Shown here in pieces: positions 9,185-17,762 of a stretch of DNA of 64,000 nucleotides. A program made the position numbers and the translations under genes. The stretch lies in assembly GCF_000238915.1 (NCBI RefSeq), contig NZ_BAEG01000035.1, forward strand, positions 1 through 64,000, in the 5' to 3' direction. The DNA is from Arthrobacter globiformis NBRC 12137. GTDB lineage: Bacteria; Actinomycetota; Actinomycetes; Actinomycetales; Micrococcaceae. A model generated the notes under the pieces. That model made no database searches and was not told where the DNA came from. It saw nothing but the letters and a program-made list of their open reading frames with translations. Each line of letters starts with the position of its first letter. Within the stretch, counting starts at the first letter, position 1.

Positions 9185-11341
9185 ATGGCGGGATGGAATG
9201 CTGATACGGCGGCCGGGCCCTTGGGCGCCGGTACGCTCACATTGGTGGAAGGCTCGTCCTTTTGCATTTCAGCGGCCAACGGCGATCTTCAGCCGGAGCA
9301 GCCGCACGGGGTTTTCTTCGAAGACACGCGTATCTTGTCCCGGTGGCTTCTAACCGTGAACGGTGAGCCCTTGGAGCCGCTCACTGCCAAGACAACGGAG
9401 CCTTACCGTGCCCTCATTATCGGGCGCGTTCGCCGCTCCGACGGGTACACCGACAGCCCGCTGATAGTCGAACGACTTCGCGAGCTAGGTACCGGAATTT
9501 CGGAGCAGGTCACCGTCCGAAATTACTCACCTGCCCCTGCCGACTGCACCGTTTCCCTCCACGCCGAGGTCGACTTCGCTGACCTTTTCGAGGTAAAGGA
9601 AGCCCATATCCATCGGCATTGGGAGAAGCTCCGGGAAGCAACTGGCGGATCCCTGACAATCCGAGCTTTCTCCCAAGACATTCGGAAAGGCATCGCGGTC
9701 AGTGCCCCCGGTGCAGACATCACGCCGGAGGCCATTAGCTATCGAGTGAACGTACCGCCTCACGGATATTGGACGACGGTCCTGACCGTAATGCCCATCA
9801 TCGAGGCAGATGGCTCCCCAATGGTGTTTGTTCATCCTGACGGAGAGGGTGTTTCCCCCCAAGACCGGCGGCGGCAGGAATGGGTCTCCAAGATTCCGGT
9901 CCTACACATAGGCAACCGCTCCCTCGAACGGACTCTGCGGCGCAGCTACGACGATCTGGGGTCACTTCGGATTGAGGATCCTGCCCATCCAGAGCGGAAC
10001 GTCGTGGCTGCCGGCGCGCCATGGTTTATGGCGCTATTCGGGCGGGACTCCTTGTGGGCTTCCATCATGGCCCTGCCAGTAGACCCGTCTCTGGCCATCG
10101 GGACCATCCAAACGCTTGCTGACCGTCAAGGCAGCGCGGTGAATCCAAGGACCGAGGAGGAACCAGGAAAGATCCTGCACGAGGTCAGACTCGGTGTCTC
10201 CAGCGGGTTGGCCTTGGGTGGCAGATCGGCCTATTACGGCAGTGTAGACGCCACGCCGCTATTCGTGGCTCTACTCGGCGAAGTCAGCCGCTGGGGCTTC
10301 GCCGCCGAAACCATCGCCGCCTTGATGCCTCACGTGGACAGGGCACTGGAATGGATCCGTAGCTACGGGGACAAGGACGGGGATGGTTTCGTTGAGTACA
10401 AGCGGCTCAACGACCAGGGGCTGATCAACCAGGGCTGGAAGGATTCGTGGGACGGGATCAATTTCGCGGACGGCACCTTGGCTGAGGCGCCGATCGCGCT
10501 GTGCGAGGTCCAGGCCTACGTGTATAGCGCCTATTTGGCGCGCTCCTGGCTCGCCCGTGACGCTGGCGACGTGGAGTTGGCCGACAGGTACAAGGACCGT
10601 GCCGCCCGGCTAAAGAGGCAGTTTAACGAAAAATTCTGGTTGGCTGATCGCGGTTACTATGCCATCGCCTTGGACGGGAAGAAGAGACCCGTCGATGCCT
10701 GCGCCTCCAATATGGGCCACGGCCTGTTGTTCGGACTGATTGATGAGGACAAGGCGCCGCTCGTGGTCGAGAGGCTGATGTCCCCTGAGATGTTCAGCGG
10801 TTGGGGCGTGCGGACCTTGGCAAGCAACATGGGCGCGTACAACCCTGCGAGTTACCATAACGGGTCGGTCTGGCCACACGACAATGCGATCATCGTGGCC
10901 GGCCTGCTGCGTTACGGATTCAATGCGGAAGCGCAACGGATTGCGACGGCTTTGTTGGAAGCCGCCGAGTATTCAGACGGCCGCCTTCCGGAATTGTTTT
11001 GTGGCTTCGACCGTGAGCACGTTGATGAACCCGTCCCCTATCCCACAGCTTGCTCGCCCCAAGCCTGGGCTGCTACCGCTCCCATCATGCTCGTCAAAAG
11101 CCTGATGGGGTACTACGCGGACGTTGCTTTGGGCGGCCTTTGGATGAATCCCGTGCTCCCGGAGTCGTTTGGGGCCGTGCACATCTCCAACGCTCCCATA
11201 GCCGATGACCGGATCACTATTGACGTCTCCGGTTCGACGGTAGCCGTCCAGGGGCTGCCCGAAGGCGTGGTGTTACAGCATGGATACCGCCCGTGGGCGG
11301 CTGACCTTGTGGACCAGGCCAGAAAGCGCGAAAGGGCTTAG
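9185..11341 (+). CDS. glycogen-debranching-type amylo-alpha-1,6-glucosidase
   Basis: A 718-residue cytoplasmic protein of the bacterial glycogen-debranching family. The ATG at 9185 is chosen because GAAGGAG precedes it by six bases; the GTG 36 bases earlier sits too close to its own AGGAG. The N-terminal domain (about residues 15-210) has the typical opening LVEGSSFCISAANGDL, followed by GVFFEDTRILSRW. The C-terminal (alpha/alpha)6 barrel contains GAPWFMALFGRDSLW, GWKDSWDGI and YHNGSVWPHDNAI, with acidic residues expected to act in hydrolysis of alpha-1,6 or trehalose-like linkages. It is a monocistronic gene. Exact substrate is uncertain: relatives are annotated both as glycogen debranching and as general glucosidases. 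Confidence 0.9.
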   Translation: MAGWNADTAAGPLGAGTLTLVEGSSFCISAANGDLQPEQPHGVFFEDTRILSRWLLTVNGEPLEPLTAKTTEPYRALIIGRVRRSDGYTDSPLIVERLRELGTGISEQVTVRNYSPAPADCTVSLHAEVDFADLFEVKEAHIHRHWEKLREATGGSLTIRAFSQDIRKGIAVSAPGADITPEAISYRVNVPPHGYWTTVLTVMPIIEADGSPMVFVHPDGEGVSPQDRRRQEWVSKIPVLHIGNRSLERTLRRSYDDLGSLRIEDPAHPERNVVAAGAPWFMALFGRDSLWASIMALPVDPSLAIGTIQTLADRQGSAVNPRTEEEPGKILHEVRLGVSSGLALGGRSAYYGSVDATPLFVALLGEVSRWGFAAETIAALMPHVDRALEWIRSYGDKDGDGFVEYKRLNDQGLINQGWKDSWDGINFADGTLAEAPIALCEVQAYVYSAYLARSWLARDAGDVELADRYKDRAARLKRQFNEKFWLADRGYYAIALDGKKRPVDACASNMGHGLLFGLIDEDKAPLVVERLMSPEMFSGWGVRTLASNMGAYNPASYHNGSVWPHDNAIIVAGLLRYGFNAEAQRIATALLEAAEYSDGRLPELFCGFDREHVDEPVPYPTACSPQAWAATAPIMLVKSLMGYYADVALGGLWMNPVLPESFGAVHISNAPIADDRITIDVSGSTVAVQGLPEGVVLQHGYRPWAADLVDQARKRERA

Positions 11342-11853
11342 CCGGATCGACTCTGCGTTTTTCCTGCCTGAGGATTCGTGTGAGCTTGGCGCGCAAGTTA
11401 CCGCGCGCAACGCCCCCGGGGACAGGCAACGGGCGTACCACTCCGTCTTCACTACGCCCGTGACTAGGCGACCATCTCCGCGAACAAGTCAGGAAGCTGT
11501 CTGACCCGGTGGCCGAGGGAAAAGCTCGGCGGTGATCCCTCCCCGGAGCAGACCCGAGGGGAACCTGCAGGCACTCCTGGAGAAAGACCACTGGTCCGTC
11601 CTTGTGGTTTACGGCCGCTTCAGTTGCGGCTCCGGGGCCAAACAGATCGCAGCGCTGCCACTCTCCGGTGAGTTGCCTGCAGCGGCTCGAGCCGGGCGCA
11701 GAGAATCACCTTGCTCAGGTTCTCTGCAATTCAGTGCTCGGCTAGCAATTCCGGGAAACGGTCTAATTCGGCGAAAGAAAGCAAATCACGGCACCGCATC
11801 GTTCGTTGGCCCGAAACAACGCGTCCTTCCACCGTTCCACGAGCTATACAAGA
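11342..11853. other. intergenic stretch with a small hairpin
   Basis: About 510 bases without a supported gene. Eight-base arms GCAGAGAA and TTCTCTGC near 11699-11730 could form a hairpin. An open plus-strand frame (from 11532) has no family resemblance. Confidence 0.35.
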
Positions 11854-11928
11854 CCGGGTCTTGCTCACCAGCCAGTGTTTGAAGGAGACCGCGTGCCCGG
11901 CAATCCTACTCGAGTGACTCAAGAACAT
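11854..11928 (-). pseudogene. remnant of a TIR-domain gene start
   Basis: The minus strand from the ATG at 11928 reads MFLSHSSRIAGHAVSFKHWL followed by V. This matches the first 24 residues of the TIR-nSTAND protein at 20631 (VFLSHSSRDTLQAVALKRWL). FLSHSSRD is the hallmark first strand and loop of TIR domains. After this point similarity stops. The piece is short, so the match could be overread, but both the motif and spacing agree. It lies just upstream of the patatin gene on the opposite strand. Confidence 0.4.
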
Positions 11929-12232
11929 ATGAGACAGGCTGGCTCCACATCCGGCTACTCAACCGGCTCGCCGTTCGACTGTAGGGCTGGAAAGTCCGCC
12001 TAAGACAATAATCGGAGCTTGAGTCGTGACCACGATGACGTGTGCGGCTGATCCGATTTTGGGGGCCAGGCTCGATGATCATGAGACTAGGCACTTCATG
12101 TATTCGGCTGTAAGCCAGTGAATTCGGAAGGTTTACCGTGCTTGAACCCAGCTATTCTGGAATCCTACAAGGGCAGTCTGCCAGACGACCGTTACGATCT
12201 CCGCACCCGGCTGAATATAGGAAAGTCGCCTT
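11929..12232. other. upstream region of the patatin gene
   Basis: About 300 bases. The last part carries AGGAAAG before the ATG at 12233. A short TTG-initiated frame overlapping that start (reading PDDRYDLRTRLNIGKSPY) may be a relic or chance. No promoter is obvious. Confidence 0.35.
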
Positions 12233-13399
12233 ATGCCGTACCAGATACTAAGCAGGGATGATCATTTCCGCAGTAATGGCAGACCGAAGCGCATTCTTGC
12301 ACTTGACGGCGGCGGCTTGCGGGGCATTTTGAGCCTGGGAATTTTGGAAGAGATTGAGGGCCTGTTGCGGGAACGCCACGGTGGTGGCGAAGGCTTCCGG
12401 CTTTGCCACTACTTTGATCTGATTGCAGGGACATCAACGGGAGCGATCATCGCGGCGGCTCTTGCCCAAGGCAGGAGCGTCGGCGAAGTCAGGGATATGT
12501 ACTTCCGTCTCGGGCAGCGGGTCTTTAAGCGAAGCCCCTTCCGCCAGCTTACTTTGCGGGCCCGATACGACGAGCAAGCTCTTGTCTCCGAGCTGAAGGA
12601 CCTCTTCGGCGAGGACACCACATTGGGTGGCCCGCGGTTGCTGACCGGGCTGTTGGTTGTCATCAAACGTCTGGACAGTGGCAGCCCCTGGCCGGTGAGC
12701 AACAACCCCCGAGGCCGGTACTTTGGTGCTGGCGACAACGGCAGAATGGGCAACGGCGAATATCCTCTGTGGCAGGTTGTTCGCGCGTCTACGGCCGCGC
12801 CCTCGTATTTTGAACCAGAATCGATCACCATCATGGGTGGACCTAGCGTCAGCCCTGTGACGGGCAATTTCGTTGATGGCGGCGTAAGTCCTTTCAACAA
12901 TCCTGCACTTCAGGCGCTCATGTATGCCGCGCTGGAAGGCTACCGCGTGTGTTGGGAGACCGGCGCCGATAAGCTGTTGCTCGTATCGATCGGCACTGGA
13001 ATGGCTGACCCTGCCGTAGGGAAGGCCAAACTGGCCGCCAGCCACGCAGTGCGGGCGCTGATGTCGGTGTTGCAGGACTGTGCAGTGCTGCAGGAGACAA
13101 TGTTGCAATGGATGTCCGCGAGCCCAACTGCGAGGACAATGGATCGAGAACTGGGGGAGCTGAGCCGCGATCTTATTAATGGGGCCCCGTTGATGAATTA
13201 CCTACGGTACAACGTGGATTTGCGTCCAAGTTGCCTCCATGCCCTGGACCCCAAGGTCGCCGCAATGGACACCGCCTCGCTTAGCGCCATGGATGCGCCT
13301 GGCAATATGGACGTGCTCTACCGGTTGGGCAGGCTGGCCGCGTCACGCGATGTGCGGGACACTGATTTTGGCACCGTTTTTGACCTGCCACTGGCGTAA
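12233..13399 (+). CDS. patatin-like phospholipase
   Basis: A 388-residue patatin-family lipid acyl hydrolase, predicted to cleave membrane phospholipids with a Ser-Asp dyad. The oxyanion-hole motif DGGGLRG is at residues 25-31, the nucleophile elbow GTSTG at 66-70 (Ser68), and the catalytic Asp in DGG at 215-217. No signal peptide, so it acts in the cytoplasm or at the inner face of the membrane. It is followed 16 bases later by a small PGDYG-like gene, and the two probably form an operon. Patatins of this architecture include CapV, the phospholipase effector of CBASS immunity, but no nucleotide cyclase gene is present here. Housekeeping lipid turnover remains possible. Confidence 0.9.
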   Translation: MPYQILSRDDHFRSNGRPKRILALDGGGLRGILSLGILEEIEGLLRERHGGGEGFRLCHYFDLIAGTSTGAIIAAALAQGRSVGEVRDMYFRLGQRVFKRSPFRQLTLRARYDEQALVSELKDLFGEDTTLGGPRLLTGLLVVIKRLDSGSPWPVSNNPRGRYFGAGDNGRMGNGEYPLWQVVRASTAAPSYFEPESITIMGGPSVSPVTGNFVDGGVSPFNNPALQALMYAALEGYRVCWETGADKLLLVSIGTGMADPAVGKAKLAASHAVRALMSVLQDCAVLQETMLQWMSASPTARTMDRELGELSRDLINGAPLMNYLRYNVDLRPSCLHALDPKVAAMDTASLSAMDAPGNMDVLYRLGRLAASRDVRDTDFGTVFDLPLA

Positions 13400-13415
13400 A
13401 CGGAAGGGACCACTC

Positions 13416-13805
13416 ATGCGGGAGCTTCGCCGCTACAGACGCCTACCGGACCAGTACGTCATCGCTATTCCTTTGCGCTTGGATACCGATGGGTTCAGTT
13501 ACCGCAAGTGGGGTGGCGAACAGCAGTGCAAGCCCGGTGACTGGCTGGTGGACGACGACGGCGACATCCACACCGTCGACGCGGACGTCTTCGCTGCCAC
13601 CTACCGTCAAATCCATCGAGGCGCCTACGTTAAGTGCAGCCCCGTTTGGGCGGAGGTTGCAAGGGAAGCGGGCAGTGTCGCTACAAAGGAAGGCCGTACC
13701 AGCTACAACAGGGGCGACGTCGTCGTGTTTAACAACGAAGACGGGACGGACGGCTACGCTATGACCGCCGAAAGATTCAATTCACGCTACGAACCGGACC
13801 AATGA
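13416..13805 (+). CDS. PGDYG-like small protein with two tandem repeats
   Basis: A 129-residue soluble protein encoded 16 bases after the patatin gene. It contains two copies of one small fold. Residues about 38-64 carry CKPGDWLVDDDGDIHTVDAD, followed by VFAATY. Residues about 97-125 carry RGDVVVFNNEDGTDGYAMTA, followed by ERFNSRY. The first copy resembles the PGDYG family (K-P-G-D, then an acidic turn, then VxADxFxxTY). Function of that family is unknown to me. Position suggests a partner, regulator or sensor for the phospholipase; that is inference. It converges with the FHA-ABC gene at 13875. Confidence 0.75.
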   Translation: MRELRRYRRLPDQYVIAIPLRLDTDGFSYRKWGGEQQCKPGDWLVDDDGDIHTVDADVFAATYRQIHRGAYVKCSPVWAEVAREAGSVATKEGRTSYNRGDVVVFNNEDGTDGYAMTAERFNSRYEPDQ

Positions 13806-13874
13806 GGCAGCGAGGCTGATTAGCGGGTCAGCGCAACAGCTAGAGGAAACACGGGGGAGCCGTCAGCTGCGAAC

Positions 13875-16142
13875 TCATTTCCATGCATTTCGGGTTACTG
13901 AGCGATGAAGTGCCCAGGCCGCAAGCGCGAGGAATGCCAAGGCTTGGAGGCCCAGGAACCCTATGTCGATGAGCCACTGCTGGGCGGTTGGGTCGTACAG
14001 CTGGTCGGTCTCGGGCACGGGTAGCTTCTGGAGGCCCGTGGTCGCAGCTGTCGCGGCGTACCCAAACCGTGCAGGCAGCAGCCACGACACCTGTTCCAAG
14101 CCGACACGTCCGGCTATTTGAAACAGTCCACCGCACAGGACAAGTTGCGCCATGACCAAAGCTACAAGTCCGGGCATGGTTTGCTCCGTCGACGTCGCAG
14201 CAGCCGAGACGACGAGGCCAGCTACTGTCATTGTGATGCCAACAGCTGCCACCGCAACGGCGACTTCGACGAGTCCGTTACCCACCACGAGAGCGTCGTC
14301 CGGACCTGGGAGTCCGAGAAGCGCCAGCACAGTGAAGACTGCACACTGACAAGCGACCAGCACTCCGAGAACCAAGACCTTGCTAAGCAGGTACGCCGCG
14401 GGGGAAAGGCCGACTGCCCGCTCCCGCCTGTAGATAGGCCGCTCGACAACCAACTCCCGTACAGCGAGCGCCGTGCCCATGAGCGTGGCTCCGACGACTA
14501 GGACAATCAGTCGTTGCTGGATCTGGTTGAAATCGCCATTGGCCTGACTGATGGAGAGTCCTGCTTTGCCAGGAAAAGCATGCGCCATCAAGGCCAGCAG
14601 CATCGGCATGCCGACGAGGAGGACGACGAAGAGCCGGTCCGCCGCGACGACCGCCGCATTGCGGCGGAGCAGCGTCCATAGCTGGCGTACAGGGGCGGCA
14701 CGCGGCGGCGGGGGCGACTCACCCGCCGGAAGCGAAACGACTGCGCTAGTTGTACGTCCTAAGTAAGCGTTGCGGGCGGGCGAGCGGGCATACCGGCCCG
14801 CCCATGTCTGGTCCTCTAGGGACGCGAAAGCCGCGGGGTAGTTGTCCACGCCGAAGAACGGGAGCACTTCGGCAGGTGGTCCGAAAAACGCTACCCGTCC
14901 ACCTCGGGCGAGGACCAGCACGCGGTCGCACACGTCCAAGGCGAGGACGCTGTGGGTGACCACCAGCACGACGCGTCCCGCGTCCGCTAGTGAGCGCAGG
15001 CTGCCCATGACTTGCTTGTCGAGTCCGGGATCAAGTCCGGAGGTCGGCTCGTCCAGGAATAGCAGCTGTGGGGCGGTGAGCAACTCCAAAGCAATCGACG
15101 TTCGCTTGCGCTGCCCCCCGGACAGAGAGTCGATCCGCTGGTTCATCTGCTTTGTCAGGTCTACCTCTGCGATGACCTGGTCAACCCGCTCCTCCAGCTC
15201 CGTGGCGCTCGTATCGGGCGGCAGGCGCAATTGCGCAGCGAAATGCAGGGCGCGCCGCACCGTGAGTTGGCGGTGGAGGATGTCCTCCTGCGGCACCAGG
15301 CCCACCAGAAACCGGAGTTGGGCGTACTCGGCGTAGAGGTCCCGACCGTTCCAGGTCACGTGTCCTCGGGTCGCTGGTTGCAAGCCGGTGAGTGCGCCCA
15401 GAAGCGTAGATTTTCCTGCACCGGACGGCCCGATGACTGCTACGAGTGTGCCGGCCGGCACGGTCACGGCCACATCGTCCAGTAGGTGGTCGCCTGCTTT
15501 TGTCGTGACTTCCAAGTGGCGGGCGCTAAAGACCGGACGATGGGCTGAAGGCGCCGCAATGTCGGCGCCGTTCCAGACAAGCGTGCTCGAGCCTACCCCG
15601 ATTTGGTCACCGGTGCGGAGTTCGACTTCACCACGGAGCCGCTCCCCATTCAGGAAGGTGCCGTTGAAGCTGCCTTCGTCGCGGAGGACTGTTGACTCCT
15701 GGACCGCCACTGTGGCGTGGCGCCGCGACACCAGGGGGTCGTCCACAACAATGTCCGACGATCGCGACCGCCCTATGGTGAGTACCCGCTGTTTCCTGGG
15801 CTGCCGCCACGGTTCGGCACGGAGGAGCAGCTCCGGTCCATCCAGCGCGCCAAGGCGCAGTCGCAGACCCTCTTGACGGAGCGGCACGGGCTGGTCCATG
15901 GCCTGCTCTCTCCCCACAATCCACGTGCCGTTTCGGCTGGTCTGATCGGCTACCCACCAACCGTCGTCGCTATGCCATATGCGCACGTGTCCACGGCTTA
16001 CACGTTCGTCATCGAGGCGTACATCGGCTTCAGGTCCTCTACCCACTTCGATGGCCCGTGCAGGCGGAAAGCTCCAGTCATGCCCATTCAGGCGGATGTG
16101 CAGCGAAGCTCCGCTCATGGATGGAGTCGTGCGGTCAGTCAT
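13875..16142 (-). CDS. FHA-domain ABC transporter (ABC-2 type, Rv1747-like)
   Basis: A 755-residue fused transporter. Residues 1-200 hold two FHA phosphothreonine-binding domains, each with the GR...SR.H...NGT pattern (first near 28-68, second near 122-170). The nucleotide-binding domain follows with Walker A GPSGAGKST, signature LSGGQRKR and Walker B LLFLDEPTSGLD. The C-terminal third is an ABC-2 permease with six or so membrane helices. The order FHA-FHA-ABC-permease matches mycobacterial Rv1747, which is regulated through its FHA domains by the kinase PknF. Here a Ser/Thr kinase gene ends only nine bases upstream, so the kinase probably controls this exporter. Substrate unknown; lipid or glycan export is the usual suggestion. 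Confidence 0.93.
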   Translation of the reverse strand: MTDRTTPSMSGASLHIRLNGHDWSFPPARAIEVGRGPEADVRLDDERVSRGHVRIWHSDDGWWVADQTSRNGTWIVGREQAMDQPVPLRQEGLRLRLGALDGPELLLRAEPWRQPRKQRVLTIGRSRSSDIVVDDPLVSRRHATVAVQESTVLRDEGSFNGTFLNGERLRGEVELRTGDQIGVGSSTLVWNGADIAAPSAHRPVFSARHLEVTTKAGDHLLDDVAVTVPAGTLVAVIGPSGAGKSTLLGALTGLQPATRGHVTWNGRDLYAEYAQLRFLVGLVPQEDILHRQLTVRRALHFAAQLRLPPDTSATELEERVDQVIAEVDLTKQMNQRIDSLSGGQRKRTSIALELLTAPQLLFLDEPTSGLDPGLDKQVMGSLRSLADAGRVVLVVTHSVLALDVCDRVLVLARGGRVAFFGPPAEVLPFFGVDNYPAAFASLEDQTWAGRYARSPARNAYLGRTTSAVVSLPAGESPPPPRAAPVRQLWTLLRRNAAVVAADRLFVVLLVGMPMLLALMAHAFPGKAGLSISQANGDFNQIQQRLIVLVVGATLMGTALAVRELVVERPIYRRERAVGLSPAAYLLSKVLVLGVLVACQCAVFTVLALLGLPGPDDALVVGNGLVEVAVAVAAVGITMTVAGLVVSAAATSTEQTMPGLVALVMAQLVLCGGLFQIAGRVGLEQVSWLLPARFGYAATAATTGLQKLPVPETDQLYDPTAQQWLIDIGFLGLQALAFLALAAWALHRSVTRNAWK

Positions 16143-16151
16143 GGCATTGCC

Positions 16152-17759
16152 TCACCTTGTTCGACGCAGGGAATCGGCGACCTTGTCGAAGACCGGGCTG
16201 CTCTTCTCGAAGAGCGACGTCGGCGCGAAGAACACGAGGAGTTGGCGCGGATCCGTCTCCAAGATGCAGACGCGCACCTGCAGGGTAACGGAGGACGATA
16301 GGGGAAGCGTCCCCTCCATAACCTGTGCTTCGACCTCCCCGATTTTAGTGCGACCACGGTCTGCCAAGCGGGGGTCTTGGCCGGGAAGAAGTGCCTCGGC
16401 GACGCCGACGCGAGTAGCTGGGGATTGGCCACTGACCACCGCGGCCTGGTGGTAGATGGTCACCCCTACGACGCTGGCGGGGTCCTGGCCTGCGACGCGG
16501 GCGACAACTGCAGGGGCGTCCGGCTCGTCAGCGAATAGCGCAGTGACGTCTGCAGGAGACAGAACACTGACCGTACTATCACCCCCCATCCGGCTGCGGG
16601 GTGTCCAGCTTTTGGGGACTTCGAGTGTGTAAGGGACGCCCTCAGCGCTGAAGGGGACTCGGTCGTCTGCGGGGGGCAACTGCGTGAGAACCAGAACGGC
16701 TGCGAAGGTCAGGACGAGCACGGCCACCAGGGAGCCAAGTAGCCAGGCGCGCCTTGGCCGGGCGCCCCCGACGGGATGCAGCGACTGGGCCGGCAGTCTA
16801 TGACGCGGTGGGGCTGCTCCAGGGTGTCGAGCTGAGGCGTCGTACTCTCTGTCCTGGATGGCGCCCGCACGGACGCTGTGCGGGTCGGGGGACGGCCAGG
16901 CCGTTGGACTCGGGAGGGTGTCCATCATGCCGATGAGGGCGCCACACGAGGCAGGCCTGTCGTCCCGGTTTTTAGCCATGCCGGCCTGGATGACGAGTCC
17001 GATCACGGAGGGGAGCTCCGGCCGTTCCGCGCAAAGGTACGGCGGCTCCTCCGTCATATGTGCCCACAGTTGCGCGGAGTCGTCGTCGTAATCAAACGGC
17101 GGGTGGCCTGCCAGCAACGCGTAAGCAACGCAGGCCAAGGCGTAAACGTCGGCTCTGCTGTCAACGTCATCGCCGCGAATCTGCTCGGGGGCGACGTAAT
17201 CCAACGTGCCAAGAAAGTGACCCGCGGTCGTAACACCGGTCGCTGAGGTGGCTCGCTTCGTGAGGCCAAAGTCGGTTAGGTAGACATGCCGGTGACCATA
17301 GGTGCGGTCGTCGGAAAGCAGGATATTGCCTGGTTTGATGTCCCTATGCACGAGCCCAGCCGCGTGCGCGGCGTCCAGTGCGGAGGCCGTGTCTGTGAGG
17401 ATGCGCATCACTTCGGCCAACGGCAGGGCGCCACGGTCTTCGATTTCCGCTTTGAGATCCGTGCCCCGCACGTAGCGCATAGCAATGTACAACAATCCGG
17501 ACGATTCTCCCGCGCCGTATATGGGCAAGATGTTCGGGTGGTCCACGGAGGCGGCTAGCCGAGATTCGCGGACGAACCGTTGCCGGAACTTGGCATTTGC
17601 CGCGAGCTCTGGTGCGAGGAGCTTTAGGGCTACGGGGCGGTTGAGCTGGACGTCGAATGCCCTGTACACGACGCCCATCCCGCCTCGGGCGATCATTGAC
17701 TCAACCCGGTAGCCAGCCAGCTCCGTCCCTGGATCGAGGTAGTTGGGTGTCAAACCCAT
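16152..17759 (-). CDS. membrane Ser/Thr protein kinase (PknB/PknF-type)
   Basis: A 535-residue receptor-like kinase. The Hanks-type catalytic domain spans about 10-275: glycine loop ARGGMGVVYRA, VALKLL lysine, HRDIKPGNIL catalytic loop, DFGLTKR magnesium loop, and APEQIRGDDVDSRADVYALA. A proline/histidine-rich linker leads to one membrane helix (AWLLGSLVAVLVLTFAAVLV, about 340-362) and an extracytoplasmic domain of about 170 residues without PASTA repeats. It sits between a degenerate protease gene (4 bases upstream) and the FHA-ABC transporter gene, so the three form one operon. The likely target is the FHA transporter. Confidence 0.95.
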   Translation of the reverse strand: MGLTPNYLDPGTELAGYRVESMIARGGMGVVYRAFDVQLNRPVALKLLAPELAANAKFRQRFVRESRLAASVDHPNILPIYGAGESSGLLYIAMRYVRGTDLKAEIEDRGALPLAEVMRILTDTASALDAAHAAGLVHRDIKPGNILLSDDRTYGHRHVYLTDFGLTKRATSATGVTTAGHFLGTLDYVAPEQIRGDDVDSRADVYALACVAYALLAGHPPFDYDDDSAQLWAHMTEEPPYLCAERPELPSVIGLVIQAGMAKNRDDRPASCGALIGMMDTLPSPTAWPSPDPHSVRAGAIQDREYDASARHPGAAPPRHRLPAQSLHPVGGARPRRAWLLGSLVAVLVLTFAAVLVLTQLPPADDRVPFSAEGVPYTLEVPKSWTPRSRMGGDSTVSVLSPADVTALFADEPDAPAVVARVAGQDPASVVGVTIYHQAAVVSGQSPATRVGVAEALLPGQDPRLADRGRTKIGEVEAQVMEGTLPLSSSVTLQVRVCILETDPRQLLVFFAPTSLFEKSSPVFDKVADSLRRTR

Positions 17760-17762
17760 GGC

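Noticed and set aside
12233..13805. CBASS operon
   Set aside because: A CapV-like patatin is present, but there is no CD-NTase, Cap2/Cap3 or HORMA/TRIP13 gene nearby, so CBASS cannot be claimed.
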